Shown piece by piece: positions 8,713 through 15,649 of a DNA stretch of 21,020 nucleotides. Both the position numbers and the translations under genes were made by a program. Under the pieces are notes generated by a model that searched no databases, was not told where the DNA came from, and worked only from the letters and a program-made list of their open reading frames with translations. Location of the stretch: the NCBI GenBank assembly GCA_910586515.1, contig CAJUGL010000060.1:1-21020 (forward strand), in the 5' to 3' direction. Source of the DNA: an uncultured Acetatifactor sp. (lineage in GTDB: Bacteria; Bacillota; Clostridia; Lachnospirales; Lachnospiraceae). Position 1 is the first letter of the stretch, and each line of letters opens with the position of its first letter.

Positions 8713-8772
8713 AATCCGGGCGGCGCTGACTTCGGACTATGGGGAACGGCGCGGGCATGACCGGCCCGGATT
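8713..8772 (+). other. Long-range inverted repeat between the two rod genes
   Basis: AATCCGGGC (8713-8721) is perfectly complementary to GCCCGGATT (8764-8772), with 42 bases between. It occupies most of the 136-base spacer between flhO and flhP. No U-run follows. It could be an RNA processing or stability structure within the operon; no function is shown. Confidence 0.3.
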
Positions 8773-8838
8773 GCAGAGGGGCATGACAGGGAAAGAAAGA
8801 TGCCGCCGAGGGCGGGATTCAGGAAAGGAACGAAATTT

Positions 8839-9657
8839 ATGGTACGCAGTTTATGGACAGCGGCAACCGGTATGATTGCTCAGCAGACAAATATTGACAC
8901 AATAGCGAATAATCTTGCAAATGTAAACACACAGGGCTACAAAACCCATGTAAACGAGTTTAAGACGCTTCTCTACCAGACGCTGCAGACAAAAACAACC
9001 AGCGCGAACGGAGAGGAGAAGCCCATAGGCGCGCAGGTTGGTCTGGGTGTGCGCAGCTCCGCGGTCACTACGATTTTTAAGGGAGGCAATCTGATGGCCT
9101 CGGAGAGCGACACGGACTTTGCCATAGACGGGAAGGGCTTCTTTGCGCTTCGCGGAGAGGACGGCAGTATCTATTATACCCGGAACGGAAATTTTCACTT
9201 TACCCTGGCTGACAACGGCGGCAATATGCTGGCGAATTCCGACGGACTGCCGGTGCTGAACAGTGCGGGAGAGCCGATTATCCTGAACAGCAGCTACATA
9301 CTTCCGGATGTGTCGGTGAATACCAACGGGGAGCTTTGCTATCCGGACGAGAAGAAGAATCCCCAGCCGATAGGAATTACCATCGGTCTGTTCCAGTTTA
9401 ATAATCCCAACGGTCTGGAGAAGCTGGCGGATACGCTGTACGCGGTTTCCGATGCCAGCGGGGAGGCCATTAATGAGGCAACCAGCAACCTGGTTGAGAA
9501 AAGCAAGGTAATCCAGAAGTATCTGGAAGGTTCAAATGTGCAGGTAGTGGATGAGATGGTCAGCATGATTGTGGCCCAGCGCGCTTATGAACTTAATTCC
9601 AAGGCGATAACCACATCCGACGAAATGCTCCAGCAGGCCAACAATCTGAAGAGATAA
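8839..9657 (+). CDS. flhP: Flagellar basal-body distal rod protein, FlgG/FlhP type
   Basis: A 272-residue protein closely matching the FlgG pattern, which forms the distal rod joining basal body to hook. The N-terminus MVRSLWTAATGMIAQQTNID is the usual FlgG/FlhP start, followed by IANNLANVNTQGYKT. The C-terminus holds NVQVVDEMVSMIVAQRAYEL then NSKAITTSDEMLQQANNLKR, the FlgG signature. The ATG at 8839 is chosen because the N-terminal family motif begins there and AGGAAAGGAA lies 11 bases upstream. An in-frame ATG at 8800 would add 13 residues that do not fit the family. It forms a tandem duplicate pair with the preceding gene and is probably co-transcribed with it. Confidence 0.94.
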   Translation: MVRSLWTAATGMIAQQTNIDTIANNLANVNTQGYKTHVNEFKTLLYQTLQTKTTSANGEEKPIGAQVGLGVRSSAVTTIFKGGNLMASESDTDFAIDGKGFFALRGEDGSIYYTRNGNFHFTLADNGGNMLANSDGLPVLNSAGEPIILNSSYILPDVSVNTNGELCYPDEKKNPQPIGITIGLFQFNNPNGLEKLADTLYAVSDASGEAINEATSNLVEKSKVIQKYLEGSNVQVVDEMVSMIVAQRAYELNSKAITTSDEMLQQANNLKR

Positions 9658-9661
9658 GAGA

Positions 9662-9696
9662 TCGTAACAGTTCAGGTCCTGTCTGAATTGTTGCAG
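9662..9696 (+). repeat. Copy A of a ~35-base dispersed palindrome
   Basis: GTAACAGTTCAG (9664-9675) pairs with CTGAATTGTTGC (9683-9694), using two G-U pairs, around a 7-base loop. Read on the - strand, the element at 20868-20902 matches it at about 28 of 32 positions, including the CCTGT part of the loop, so the two are copies of one element. Its 3' half overlaps a second hairpin (9672-9705), with which it cannot coexist. Confidence 0.65.
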
Positions 9697-9705
9697 GGGA
9701 CCTGA
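9672..9705 (+). other. Second hairpin overlapping dispersed palindrome A
   Basis: TCAGGTCC (9672-9679) is perfectly complementary to GGACCTGA (9698-9705), with an 18-base loop. It shares bases with the palindrome at 9664-9694, so an RNA could fold one way or the other. There is no U-run after it. It lies 46 bases before the start of the rod-binding protein gene. Confidence 0.4.
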
Positions 9706-9751
9706 GCCACAGGGGCAGAGAATTCAGTATTCACGGATGAAAGGAGAAGAG

Positions 9752-10144
9752 ATGACGGATTTCAGCAATATAACTTCTATGTACGGCGATATGTATTCGT
9801 CGGCTGCGAACCAGAGCGCGTCCAAACTGCAGGATAAGTTGTCCGGCGCTGATTATACCAAGGCCACGGAAGACGAACTGATGAGCGCGTGCAAACAGTT
9901 CGAAGCTTACTTTATTGAGCAGATGTACAAGGGAATGATGAAGACTGTTCCCATGAATGAGGAGACTTCCAATTATACCTCCACAGTGATGGACTTCTAT
10001 CGGGACCAGATGATTCAGAGTATGGCGGAAGAGACCAGCGGGCAGAACAGCTTTGGTCTGGCGCAGATGCTCTATGAACAGATGAAGCGCAATTATGGTA
10101 TTTCGGAAATTCCGGGGGAAGAGGGCGCCGCTTTGACGGAATGA
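9752..10144 (+). CDS. FlgJ N-terminal-type rod-binding protein
   Basis: A 130-residue protein resembling the rod-binding domain of FlgJ (Rod-binding family). The conserved block is ACKQFEAYFIEQMYKGMMKT followed by VP, near residues 45-66, and the C-terminal part is NSFGLAQMLYEQMKRNY. It lacks the muramidase domain found at the FlgJ C-terminus in Gammaproteobacteria, which is usual for Gram-positive homologues. It probably acts as a scaffold or cap for rod assembly in the periplasm-equivalent space. The ATG at 9752 is preferred over 9737 because AAGGAG (9741-9746) sits at correct spacing only for it. It is the last gene of the flagellar block and lies directly behind the two rod genes, which supports the assignment. 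Confidence 0.88.
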   Translation: MTDFSNITSMYGDMYSSAANQSASKLQDKLSGADYTKATEDELMSACKQFEAYFIEQMYKGMMKTVPMNEETSNYTSTVMDFYRDQMIQSMAEETSGQNSFGLAQMLYEQMKRNYGISEIPGEEGAALTE

Positions 10145-10288
10145 CAGAGAGGCGCATCATGGGCAGGTGCTGCGGGATATGCGTCTGTCATGTATGTTGA
10201 AGGCGGCGGTACAGCGTATTCAGTCAGGAGGATACCTGATGCGGTGGAGTCCGCCGCCGGAGCGGCGAAGATAATGCCGGCTGGAAGG

Positions 10289-10321
10289 AACAAGGCTGCT
10301 TGTGGACAAGGCAGCCTTGTT
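10289..10321 (+). terminator. Hairpin, probable terminator of the flagellar block
   Basis: AACAAGGCTGC (10289-10299) pairs perfectly with GCAGCCTTGTT (10311-10321) over 11 base pairs with an 11-base loop. The 3' arm ends in TTGTT and continues GTGC, so the U-run is imperfect. It lies 145 bases after the rod-binding gene and 56 bases before recD2, where a transcription boundary would make sense. An attenuator is the alternative. Confidence 0.45.
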
Positions 10322-10376
10322 GTGCTATGTGATAATGGAAATCTGCGGCAGCAGTCAGGATATCAGGGGATGCCCA

Positions 10377-12602
10377 ATGGAAACAATCAGCGGATATGTG
10401 GAGCATATTATTTTTCAAAATGATACAAACGGTTTTACGGTAATGAATCTGACGGTGGAGGGGGAGGATGTCACCTGTACGGGAATGTGCGGGGGGCTTG
10501 GTCAGGGAGAAAACATTGAGGCTCAGGGGGAGTATGTGGAACATCCCGTATACGGAGCGCAGTTTAAAATAGCGGAATACAGGGTAGTGGTGCCGAAGGA
10601 CGGGGCAGGGATGGAGCGATATCTGGGTTCCGGAGCCATCAAGGGAGTGGGGCCTTCATTGGCTGCCAGGATCGTGAAGCGATTTGGGGACGACACATTC
10701 AGAATAATGGAGGAGGAGCCGGAGCGTCTGGCCGAAATCAGGGGGATCAGCGAGCGAAAAGCAAGAGAGATCGCCCTTCAGGTGGAGGAGAAAAAGGAGC
10801 TGCGGGACGCCTTTGTCTTTTTGCAGCAGTATGGGATCTCCAATGCGCTTGCGGCGAAAATTTATCAGACTTACGGCGCAAAACTGTATGGCGTCATGAA
10901 GGAAAATCCCTATCGTCTTGCGGAGGATATCAGCGGCGTAGGGTTTAAAATGGCGGACGAGCTGGCTGCAAGGATCGGAATACGCGCGGATTCGGATTAC
11001 AGGGTCAGGAGCGGAATCGTTTATACTCTGCTTCAGGCAGTGGGGGAGGGTAATTGCTACCTGCCTCTCGGCATGCTGCTGGAGCGGGCGGGAGAGATGT
11101 TGAGCGTATCGGAAGAGCAGATCAGGCCGCAGCTTGAAAACCTGATGATGGAGAAAAAGCTGGTAATCAAGGGGGATTGTGTTTTTTACGCGTCCTATTA
11201 TTATGCGGAGTTAAACTGCGCCAGGATGCTGTGGGAGCTGAACATTCCCATGGATTCCGGGGCAGAGGATGCTGTGCCGGAGAAGCTGCTTCGGGGGCAT
11301 GAGATGGAATTGGACGGGCTGCAGCTGGAAGCGGTGCAGGGATGTATCCGCAACGGTCTCTTTATTCTGTCCGGGGGACCGGGCACGGGAAAGACCACTA
11401 CCATCAATATGATGCTCCGTTATTTTGAGGAGGCAGGCCTGGAGATATTTCTGGCGGCTCCCACAGGCCGGGCCGCAAAACGCATGACGGAGGCCACGGG
11501 ATATGAGGCCAGAACCATTCACCGCATGCTGGAGCTGAACGGCGCTCTCTCGGGAGAGGATTCCCGCAAGGTCAGCTTTGGGAGAAACGAGGAGAATCCT
11601 CTGGAGACGGACGTTGTAATCATCGATGAAATGTCAATGGTGGATATTCAGCTGTTCCAGTCGCTGCTGCGGGCGGTAGCGCCGGGGACAAGGCTGGTGC
11701 TGGTAGGCGACGTAAATCAGCTGCCCAGCGTGGGGCCGGGTCAGGTGCTGCGGGATTTAATCTGCAGCAGATGTTTTCCCACAGTGGAATTGAAGCGGAT
11801 TTTCCGTCAGGCCCAGGGGAGCGATATCGTGGTGAATGCCCACAGGATCAATGAAGGACAACAGATTGCGCTGGACAATAAGTCCAGAGATTTCTTCCTG
11901 CTGGAAAGAAATGACGTCAATGTCATTTATAAGCATATGATTCAGCTTATCCAGGACAAGCTTCCCCGTTATGTAAAGGCATCTCCCTATGATATACAGG
12001 TGCTGACGCCTATGCGGAAGGGGGCGCTGGGCTGCGAGACGCTAAACGGGATTCTGCAGAAATATCTCAATCCTGCAGACGGGCGGAAGAAGGAGCATGC
12101 CAGCGGAAACACCATATACCGTGAAGGCGACAAGGTCATGCAGATCAAAAACAACTATCAGCTTGAGTGGGAGGTTGTGAGCAGGTACGGCATTGCGGTG
12201 GAGAGCGGGACCGGTGTTTTCAACGGGGACACGGGGAGAATTCTGGAGATAAATGAAGCATCTTCCAGTCTGGTTGTGGAATATGATGAACAGAGACGGG
12301 TCACCTATCCGTTCTCCCTCCTGGAAGAGCTGGAGCTGTCCTATGCGGTTACCATCCACAAGTCCCAGGGAAGCGAATATCCGGCGGTAATTCTGCCGCT
12401 GCTGGGAGGTCCAAGGCTTCTGTTTAACCGGAACCTGCTCTATACCGCAGTCACGAGAGGGCGAAGCTGCGTGACGATTTTGGGCAGCAGTGACGTGGTG
12501 CGGGGGATGATTGACAATGCCAGCGAGAAGCGCAGGTATACTGCGCTGGCCGGGCGGATAGAGGAGATATCCGCTGCTGGCCGGGAAATTCCGGCGGGGT
12601 GA
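10377..12602 (+). CDS. recD2: ATP-dependent RecD2-type DNA helicase
   Basis: A 741-residue superfamily 1B 5'-3' helicase of the RecD2 (YrrC) type, found in bacteria where it acts without RecBC and is linked to replication-fork and repair functions. Order of features: N-terminal OB-like domain (1-80), helix-hairpin-helix segments IKGVGPSLAARIVKRFG (about 88-104), IRGISERKAREIA and SGVGFKMADELAARIG, then Walker A SGGPGTGKTT (Lys339), APTGRAAKRM (motif Ia), Walker B IIDEMSMVD (Asp417, Glu418), GDVNQLPSVGPG (motif III), and the C-terminal AVTIHKSQGSEY and YTAVTRGR motifs. The start METISGYVEH at 10377 follows AGGGGA and opens the conserved OB domain; an in-frame start at 10302 would lie inside the hairpin and add 25 non-conserved residues. 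comF follows 48 bases later. Confidence 0.95.
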   Translation: METISGYVEHIIFQNDTNGFTVMNLTVEGEDVTCTGMCGGLGQGENIEAQGEYVEHPVYGAQFKIAEYRVVVPKDGAGMERYLGSGAIKGVGPSLAARIVKRFGDDTFRIMEEEPERLAEIRGISERKAREIALQVEEKKELRDAFVFLQQYGISNALAAKIYQTYGAKLYGVMKENPYRLAEDISGVGFKMADELAARIGIRADSDYRVRSGIVYTLLQAVGEGNCYLPLGMLLERAGEMLSVSEEQIRPQLENLMMEKKLVIKGDCVFYASYYYAELNCARMLWELNIPMDSGAEDAVPEKLLRGHEMELDGLQLEAVQGCIRNGLFILSGGPGTGKTTTINMMLRYFEEAGLEIFLAAPTGRAAKRMTEATGYEARTIHRMLELNGALSGEDSRKVSFGRNEENPLETDVVIIDEMSMVDIQLFQSLLRAVAPGTRLVLVGDVNQLPSVGPGQVLRDLICSRCFPTVELKRIFRQAQGSDIVVNAHRINEGQQIALDNKSRDFFLLERNDVNVIYKHMIQLIQDKLPRYVKASPYDIQVLTPMRKGALGCETLNGILQKYLNPADGRKKEHASGNTIYREGDKVMQIKNNYQLEWEVVSRYGIAVESGTGVFNGDTGRILEINEASSSLVVEYDEQRRVTYPFSLLEELELSYAVTIHKSQGSEYPAVILPLLGGPRLLFNRNLLYTAVTRGRSCVTILGSSDVVRGMIDNASEKRRYTALAGRIEEISAAGREIPAG

Positions 12603-12650
12603 AGCGCCGGAAGGGTCGGAGAGGGTTCATTTTCGGAGGAGAAAGAACCC

Positions 12651-13418
12651 ATGAAATCAAGAGTAAAAATGTGGAAGAAAAGCGAAGCGGGAAAGGGCAG
12701 GCGGATATGGTCAGAGATTTACGGCGGGGCGCTGCAGCTGCTCTTTCCGCTGCGCTGTCCGGTGTGCGACGGTATAGTCTCCCCTTCCGGAGAGAAGATC
12801 TGTCTGGATTGTCTGGGCAGGCTGAAGCTGCTGACGCCGCCCTGGTGCATGAAGTGCGGAAAGAAGCTCAGAGACGAGGAGGAATACTGTGCCGACTGCA
12901 GAAAAAAAGAGCATGGTTACAGGCGGGGCAGAGCGCTTTACGAATATGAAAGCGCCGCGCTGTCCATTTATCGTTTTAAGTATGGGGGGCGGAGAGAGTA
13001 CGCGGCGTTTTACGGAGAGCAGGCAGCGGAATATCTGGGGGATTTTGTCCGCCGAATAGGGCCGGACGCTCTGGTGCCCATACCTCTGCACAGAAAGCGG
13101 CTGGCAGCCAGGGGATATAATCAGGCGGAACTGCTTGCCCGGGCCATAGGAGAGCGTTTAGGGGTGCCGGTGTGCACGGGATGGCTGATTCGGGAGAAAA
13201 ATACAAGGCCTTTGAAATACGAAAATCCGCAAGAACGGCAAAATAATTTGAAAAAGGCTTTTAATATCACTCAAAATGATGTAAAATTAGAAAAGATAGT
13301 TATTGTGGATGACATCTATACCACGGGCAGTACGATGGACGAAGTGTCCGGGGCGCTGAAGGCGGCGGGGGTGAAGGAGATTTATTTCATCGCCCTGGCC
13401 TGCGGAACGGGAATATAG
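12651..13418 (+). CDS. comFC: ComF-family phosphoribosyltransferase-like protein
   Basis: A 255-residue protein of the ComFC/GntX family. In naturally competent bacteria ComFC is needed for uptake or processing of single-stranded DNA; in others its role is unknown. An N-terminal zinc-ribbon uses four cysteine pairs: CPVC (36-39), CLDC (51-54), CMKC (66-69) and CADC (80-83). The PRTase domain shows VPIPLHRKRLAARGYNQAE (142-160) and the PRPP-binding loop VIVDDIYTTGST (217-228). The start follows AGGAGAA with good spacing. Codons for residues 181-216 are markedly A/T-rich compared with the rest. The neighbour order comFC then yvyF is the same as in B. subtilis, but comFA and comFB are not here. 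Confidence 0.93.
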   Translation: MKSRVKMWKKSEAGKGRRIWSEIYGGALQLLFPLRCPVCDGIVSPSGEKICLDCLGRLKLLTPPWCMKCGKKLRDEEEYCADCRKKEHGYRRGRALYEYESAALSIYRFKYGGRREYAAFYGEQAAEYLGDFVRRIGPDALVPIPLHRKRLAARGYNQAELLARAIGERLGVPVCTGWLIREKNTRPLKYENPQERQNNLKKAFNITQNDVKLEKIVIVDDIYTTGSTMDEVSGALKAAGVKEIYFIALACGTGI

Positions 13419-13478
13419 CGGGAGATGCGGCCATGATATTTTGAACGGTTACTTTTGGGTGACAAAAAGGAGGATGTT

Positions 13479-13883
13479 ATGAATGTAAGAAATTGCAGAA
13501 ACTGCGGATGTATTTTTAATCATATGTCAGGTCCGGTGATCTGTCCGGCCTGCAAGGAGAAGGTGGAGGAGAAATTTCAGGAAGTGAAGGGGTATATCCG
13601 TGAGCACAAGGGCGCGGGAATTCCCGAGGTGGCTGAGGCCTGCGAAGTGGAGGCGGGACAGATCAGGCAGTGGCTGAGGGAAGGACGCCTGGAGCTTTCG
13701 GAGGATTCTCCCATTCAGATGAGCTGCGAGTCCTGCGGAAAACCTATCCGCAGCGGCAGATTCTGCGAGAAATGCGCCGCAAACATGACGAGGGGACTTC
13801 AGGATGCGATAAAACCCAGGGGGCAGGAGCCGAAGCCCGCGCAGAATAACAGCGGCGACAGGGCCAAGATGAGATTCCTGTAG
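13479..13883 (+). CDS. yvyF: YvyF-type flagellar operon zinc protein (TIGR03826-like)
   Basis: A 134-residue protein with two zinc-ribbon-like cysteine clusters: C6, C9, C11, C22, C25 at the N-terminus and C83, C86, C96, C99 near the C-terminus. Between them is a helix-turn-helix-like segment, IPEVAEACEVEAGQIRQWLR (48-67), resembling a MerR-type or DNA-binding helix pair. YvyF-like proteins lie in flagellar gene clusters next to comFC and flgM. The start at 13479 is set by a strong AAGGAGG (13467-13473); an in-frame TTG at 13455 lies upstream of that site and is unlikely. It follows comF by 60 bases, as in B. subtilis, but the following gene is not flgM. A regulatory role in flagellar gene expression is plausible, not proven. 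Confidence 0.8.
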   Translation: MNVRNCRNCGCIFNHMSGPVICPACKEKVEEKFQEVKGYIREHKGAGIPEVAEACEVEAGQIRQWLREGRLELSEDSPIQMSCESCGKPIRSGRFCEKCAANMTRGLQDAIKPRGQEPKPAQNNSGDRAKMRFL

Positions 13884-13934
13884 ACGGCGGCAGGCCTTAT
13901 CGGGAAAACGCTGAGAAAAGGCCGGGAGGATGTC

Positions 13935-14330
13935 ATGTTAAACGAAGAACGGATTATATTGATGACAAGAATGGCTTCCTACGAACAAAATGAAGGCAGG
14001 GAGAACGTAAAAATAGGCAATTACTTCCGCAGTGACTATATCACTGTTCAGGTATTGAAGTCCATTGTCTCTTCCGCGGTGGTTTTTGCCATTATGTTCG
14101 GCCTGTACATGCTCTGCAACTTTGAGGAATTTATGCAGAAACTGTACAGGATTGAAGATCTGATTGCCTTTGCCGTAGATGTGCTGACTAATTTCTGTGT
14201 TATCGTGGGAGGATACACGGTGCTTACCTATATTGTCTTCACCTGGCGGTATGCGTCGGCAAAGAGAAGCCTTAAGAAGTATTATCATAATTTAAAAAAG
14301 CTGAATTCCCTTTATCAGGAAACCAGATAG
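13935..14330 (+). CDS. Small two-helix membrane protein of unknown function
   Basis: I do not recognise this 131-residue protein. A polar N-terminus of about 38 residues is followed by two hydrophobic helices (about 43-62 and 79-103) and a basic C-terminal tail with RYASAKRSLKKYYHNLKKLN, likely cytoplasmic. It starts at an ATG after GGGAGGATGTC, a good ribosome binding site. It ends 23 bases before the next gene, another unknown membrane protein, and both lie upstream of cdaA. The tight spacing suggests they are made together and may form a complex. No catalytic motif is visible. Confidence 0.8.
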   Translation: MLNEERIILMTRMASYEQNEGRENVKIGNYFRSDYITVQVLKSIVSSAVVFAIMFGLYMLCNFEEFMQKLYRIEDLIAFAVDVLTNFCVIVGGYTVLTYIVFTWRYASAKRSLKKYYHNLKKLNSLYQETR

Positions 14331-14353
14331 GGAATATCGGCCGGAGGTCAAGA

Positions 14354-15514
14354 ATGACGGTATTACTGGAAATGAAGGAACGGTTGAAGCTGATCTACAG
14401 CAAAAGTGAGGTATTTCTGATTCCTCTGATGAAGTTTTTGATGGCCTTTATCACTTTTAATACGTTGAACGGTGAACTGGGATATATGACGAAGATAGAC
14501 GATCTGAGAATTGTGCTGATTGCGGCGCTGGCATGTTCTTTTCTGCCTGTGGGTGCGATCATTCTCATCGCCGCTCTGTTCAGTCTGATGCATATGTACG
14601 CGCTTTCCATGGAGGTGGCGCTGGTCGGACTGTGCATGTATCTGATCATGTATCTGCTGTTTTTCCGCTTCAGCCCGAAGGATTCCCTTGTAGTGGTATT
14701 GACCCCCCTTTTATGTACGATGAAGATACCTTATGTCATTCCTATTGCGGTGGGACTGCTGTGCGGTCCCTCCTCGGCGGTGTCCGTGGGCTGCGGTGTG
14801 GGAGTGTTTTACCTACTGCAGACGGTGATTGACAGCGCGCCGAATATCAGAACCATGGGGGAGGAAGATGCGCTGGCCAAGGTACGGATGATGATAGACA
14901 GCATTCTGGCCAACAAGACAATGCTGGTGATTATCGCCGCTTTTGCGGTTACGGTGCTGATTGTATATCTGATCAGGAGGATGCCGGTAGATTATTCCTG
15001 GACCATAGCCATGGCGGCCGGTGCGCTGGCAAATGTGGCCATTCTTCTGGTAGGGGATTTGATTTATGAGGTGAATCTGTCGGTGGGAAATGTGCTGCTG
15101 GGTTCTCTGCTGGCAGTGGTGATTGCCAAAGTGATTGAGTTTTTTCGGTTCTGCGTGGATTATGGGCGGACGGAAAGAGTACAGTTCGAGGATGACGAAT
15201 ATTATTATTATGTGAAGGCTGTGCCAAAGATGGCTGTGACCATGTCCACCAAGACCGTAAAGCGGATCAATTCGCAGAGGGAGAGAGAAAGCGCTCCGGA
15301 GAACAGAGGCGGCGCCCCCAGACAGGGGGAAAGGCCGGCAGGGCGGACCATGAACACAGGGAGACCGGCAGCCGGCAGGAACGGAACGCCTTCCGCAGGG
15401 CGTACTCAGCCCCGCAATGCGCAGCGGCGGGGCGGCAGAAACGTTATTGCCGCCGATACGGCGGAGGCAGATTTTTCCGGGGAGTCGGAGAACGGCTACG
15501 AGGAATGGCAGTAA
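14354..15514 (+). CDS. Polytopic membrane protein of unknown function with basic C-terminal tail
   Basis: A 386-residue protein with about nine predicted membrane helices between residues 20 and 258, followed by a conserved-looking acidic/aromatic stretch FEDDEYYYYVKAVPKMAVTM (about 278-297) and a low-complexity tail of some 70 residues rich in R, G and P that ends acidic (SENGYEEWQ). A soluble stretch near 160-186 (IDSAPNIRTMGEEDALAKVR) separates two helix groups. I know no family that assigns a function; a transporter-permease label would not be supported by any motif I can see. The ATG follows GGAGG (14343-14347). It lies between the small membrane protein and cdaA, so a link to envelope homeostasis or c-di-AMP is a hypothesis from position only. 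Confidence 0.83.
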   Translation: MTVLLEMKERLKLIYSKSEVFLIPLMKFLMAFITFNTLNGELGYMTKIDDLRIVLIAALACSFLPVGAIILIAALFSLMHMYALSMEVALVGLCMYLIMYLLFFRFSPKDSLVVVLTPLLCTMKIPYVIPIAVGLLCGPSSAVSVGCGVGVFYLLQTVIDSAPNIRTMGEEDALAKVRMMIDSILANKTMLVIIAAFAVTVLIVYLIRRMPVDYSWTIAMAAGALANVAILLVGDLIYEVNLSVGNVLLGSLLAVVIAKVIEFFRFCVDYGRTERVQFEDDEYYYYVKAVPKMAVTMSTKTVKRINSQRERESAPENRGGAPRQGERPAGRTMNTGRPAAGRNGTPSAGRTQPRNAQRRGGRNVIAADTAEADFSGESENGYEEWQ

Positions 15515-15551
15515 TAAGCAATTGGATACTGCTCACAGGTGTGTCCGCAAA

Positions 15552-15583
15552 GTGTTTTCGTGCGCATTCTGCACGAAAATCAC
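15552..15583 (+). other. Strong inverted repeat upstream of cdaA
   Basis: TTTTCGTGC (15555-15563) is perfectly complementary to GCACGAAAA (15571-15579), and GTG/CAC (15552-15554, 15581-15583) extend the stem past one bulged T, giving 12 pairs with a 7-base loop. No U-run follows on the + strand. It lies 38 bases after the preceding stop and 67 before cdaA. It could be an operator, a terminator of unusual form or an intergenic repeat. No convincing promoter was found between it and cdaA. Confidence 0.5.
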
Positions 15584-15649
15584 AAGACAACAATTGAAAT
15601 TTGGTGCAAAGTAAATCGCGAAATTATGACGAAAAGTGAGATTGATTAG

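Noticed and set aside
10190..10423. 77-codon + strand frame between the rod-binding gene and recD2
   Set aside because: It runs through the hairpin and into the recD2 start, has no ribosome binding site at its start and no recognisable sequence.
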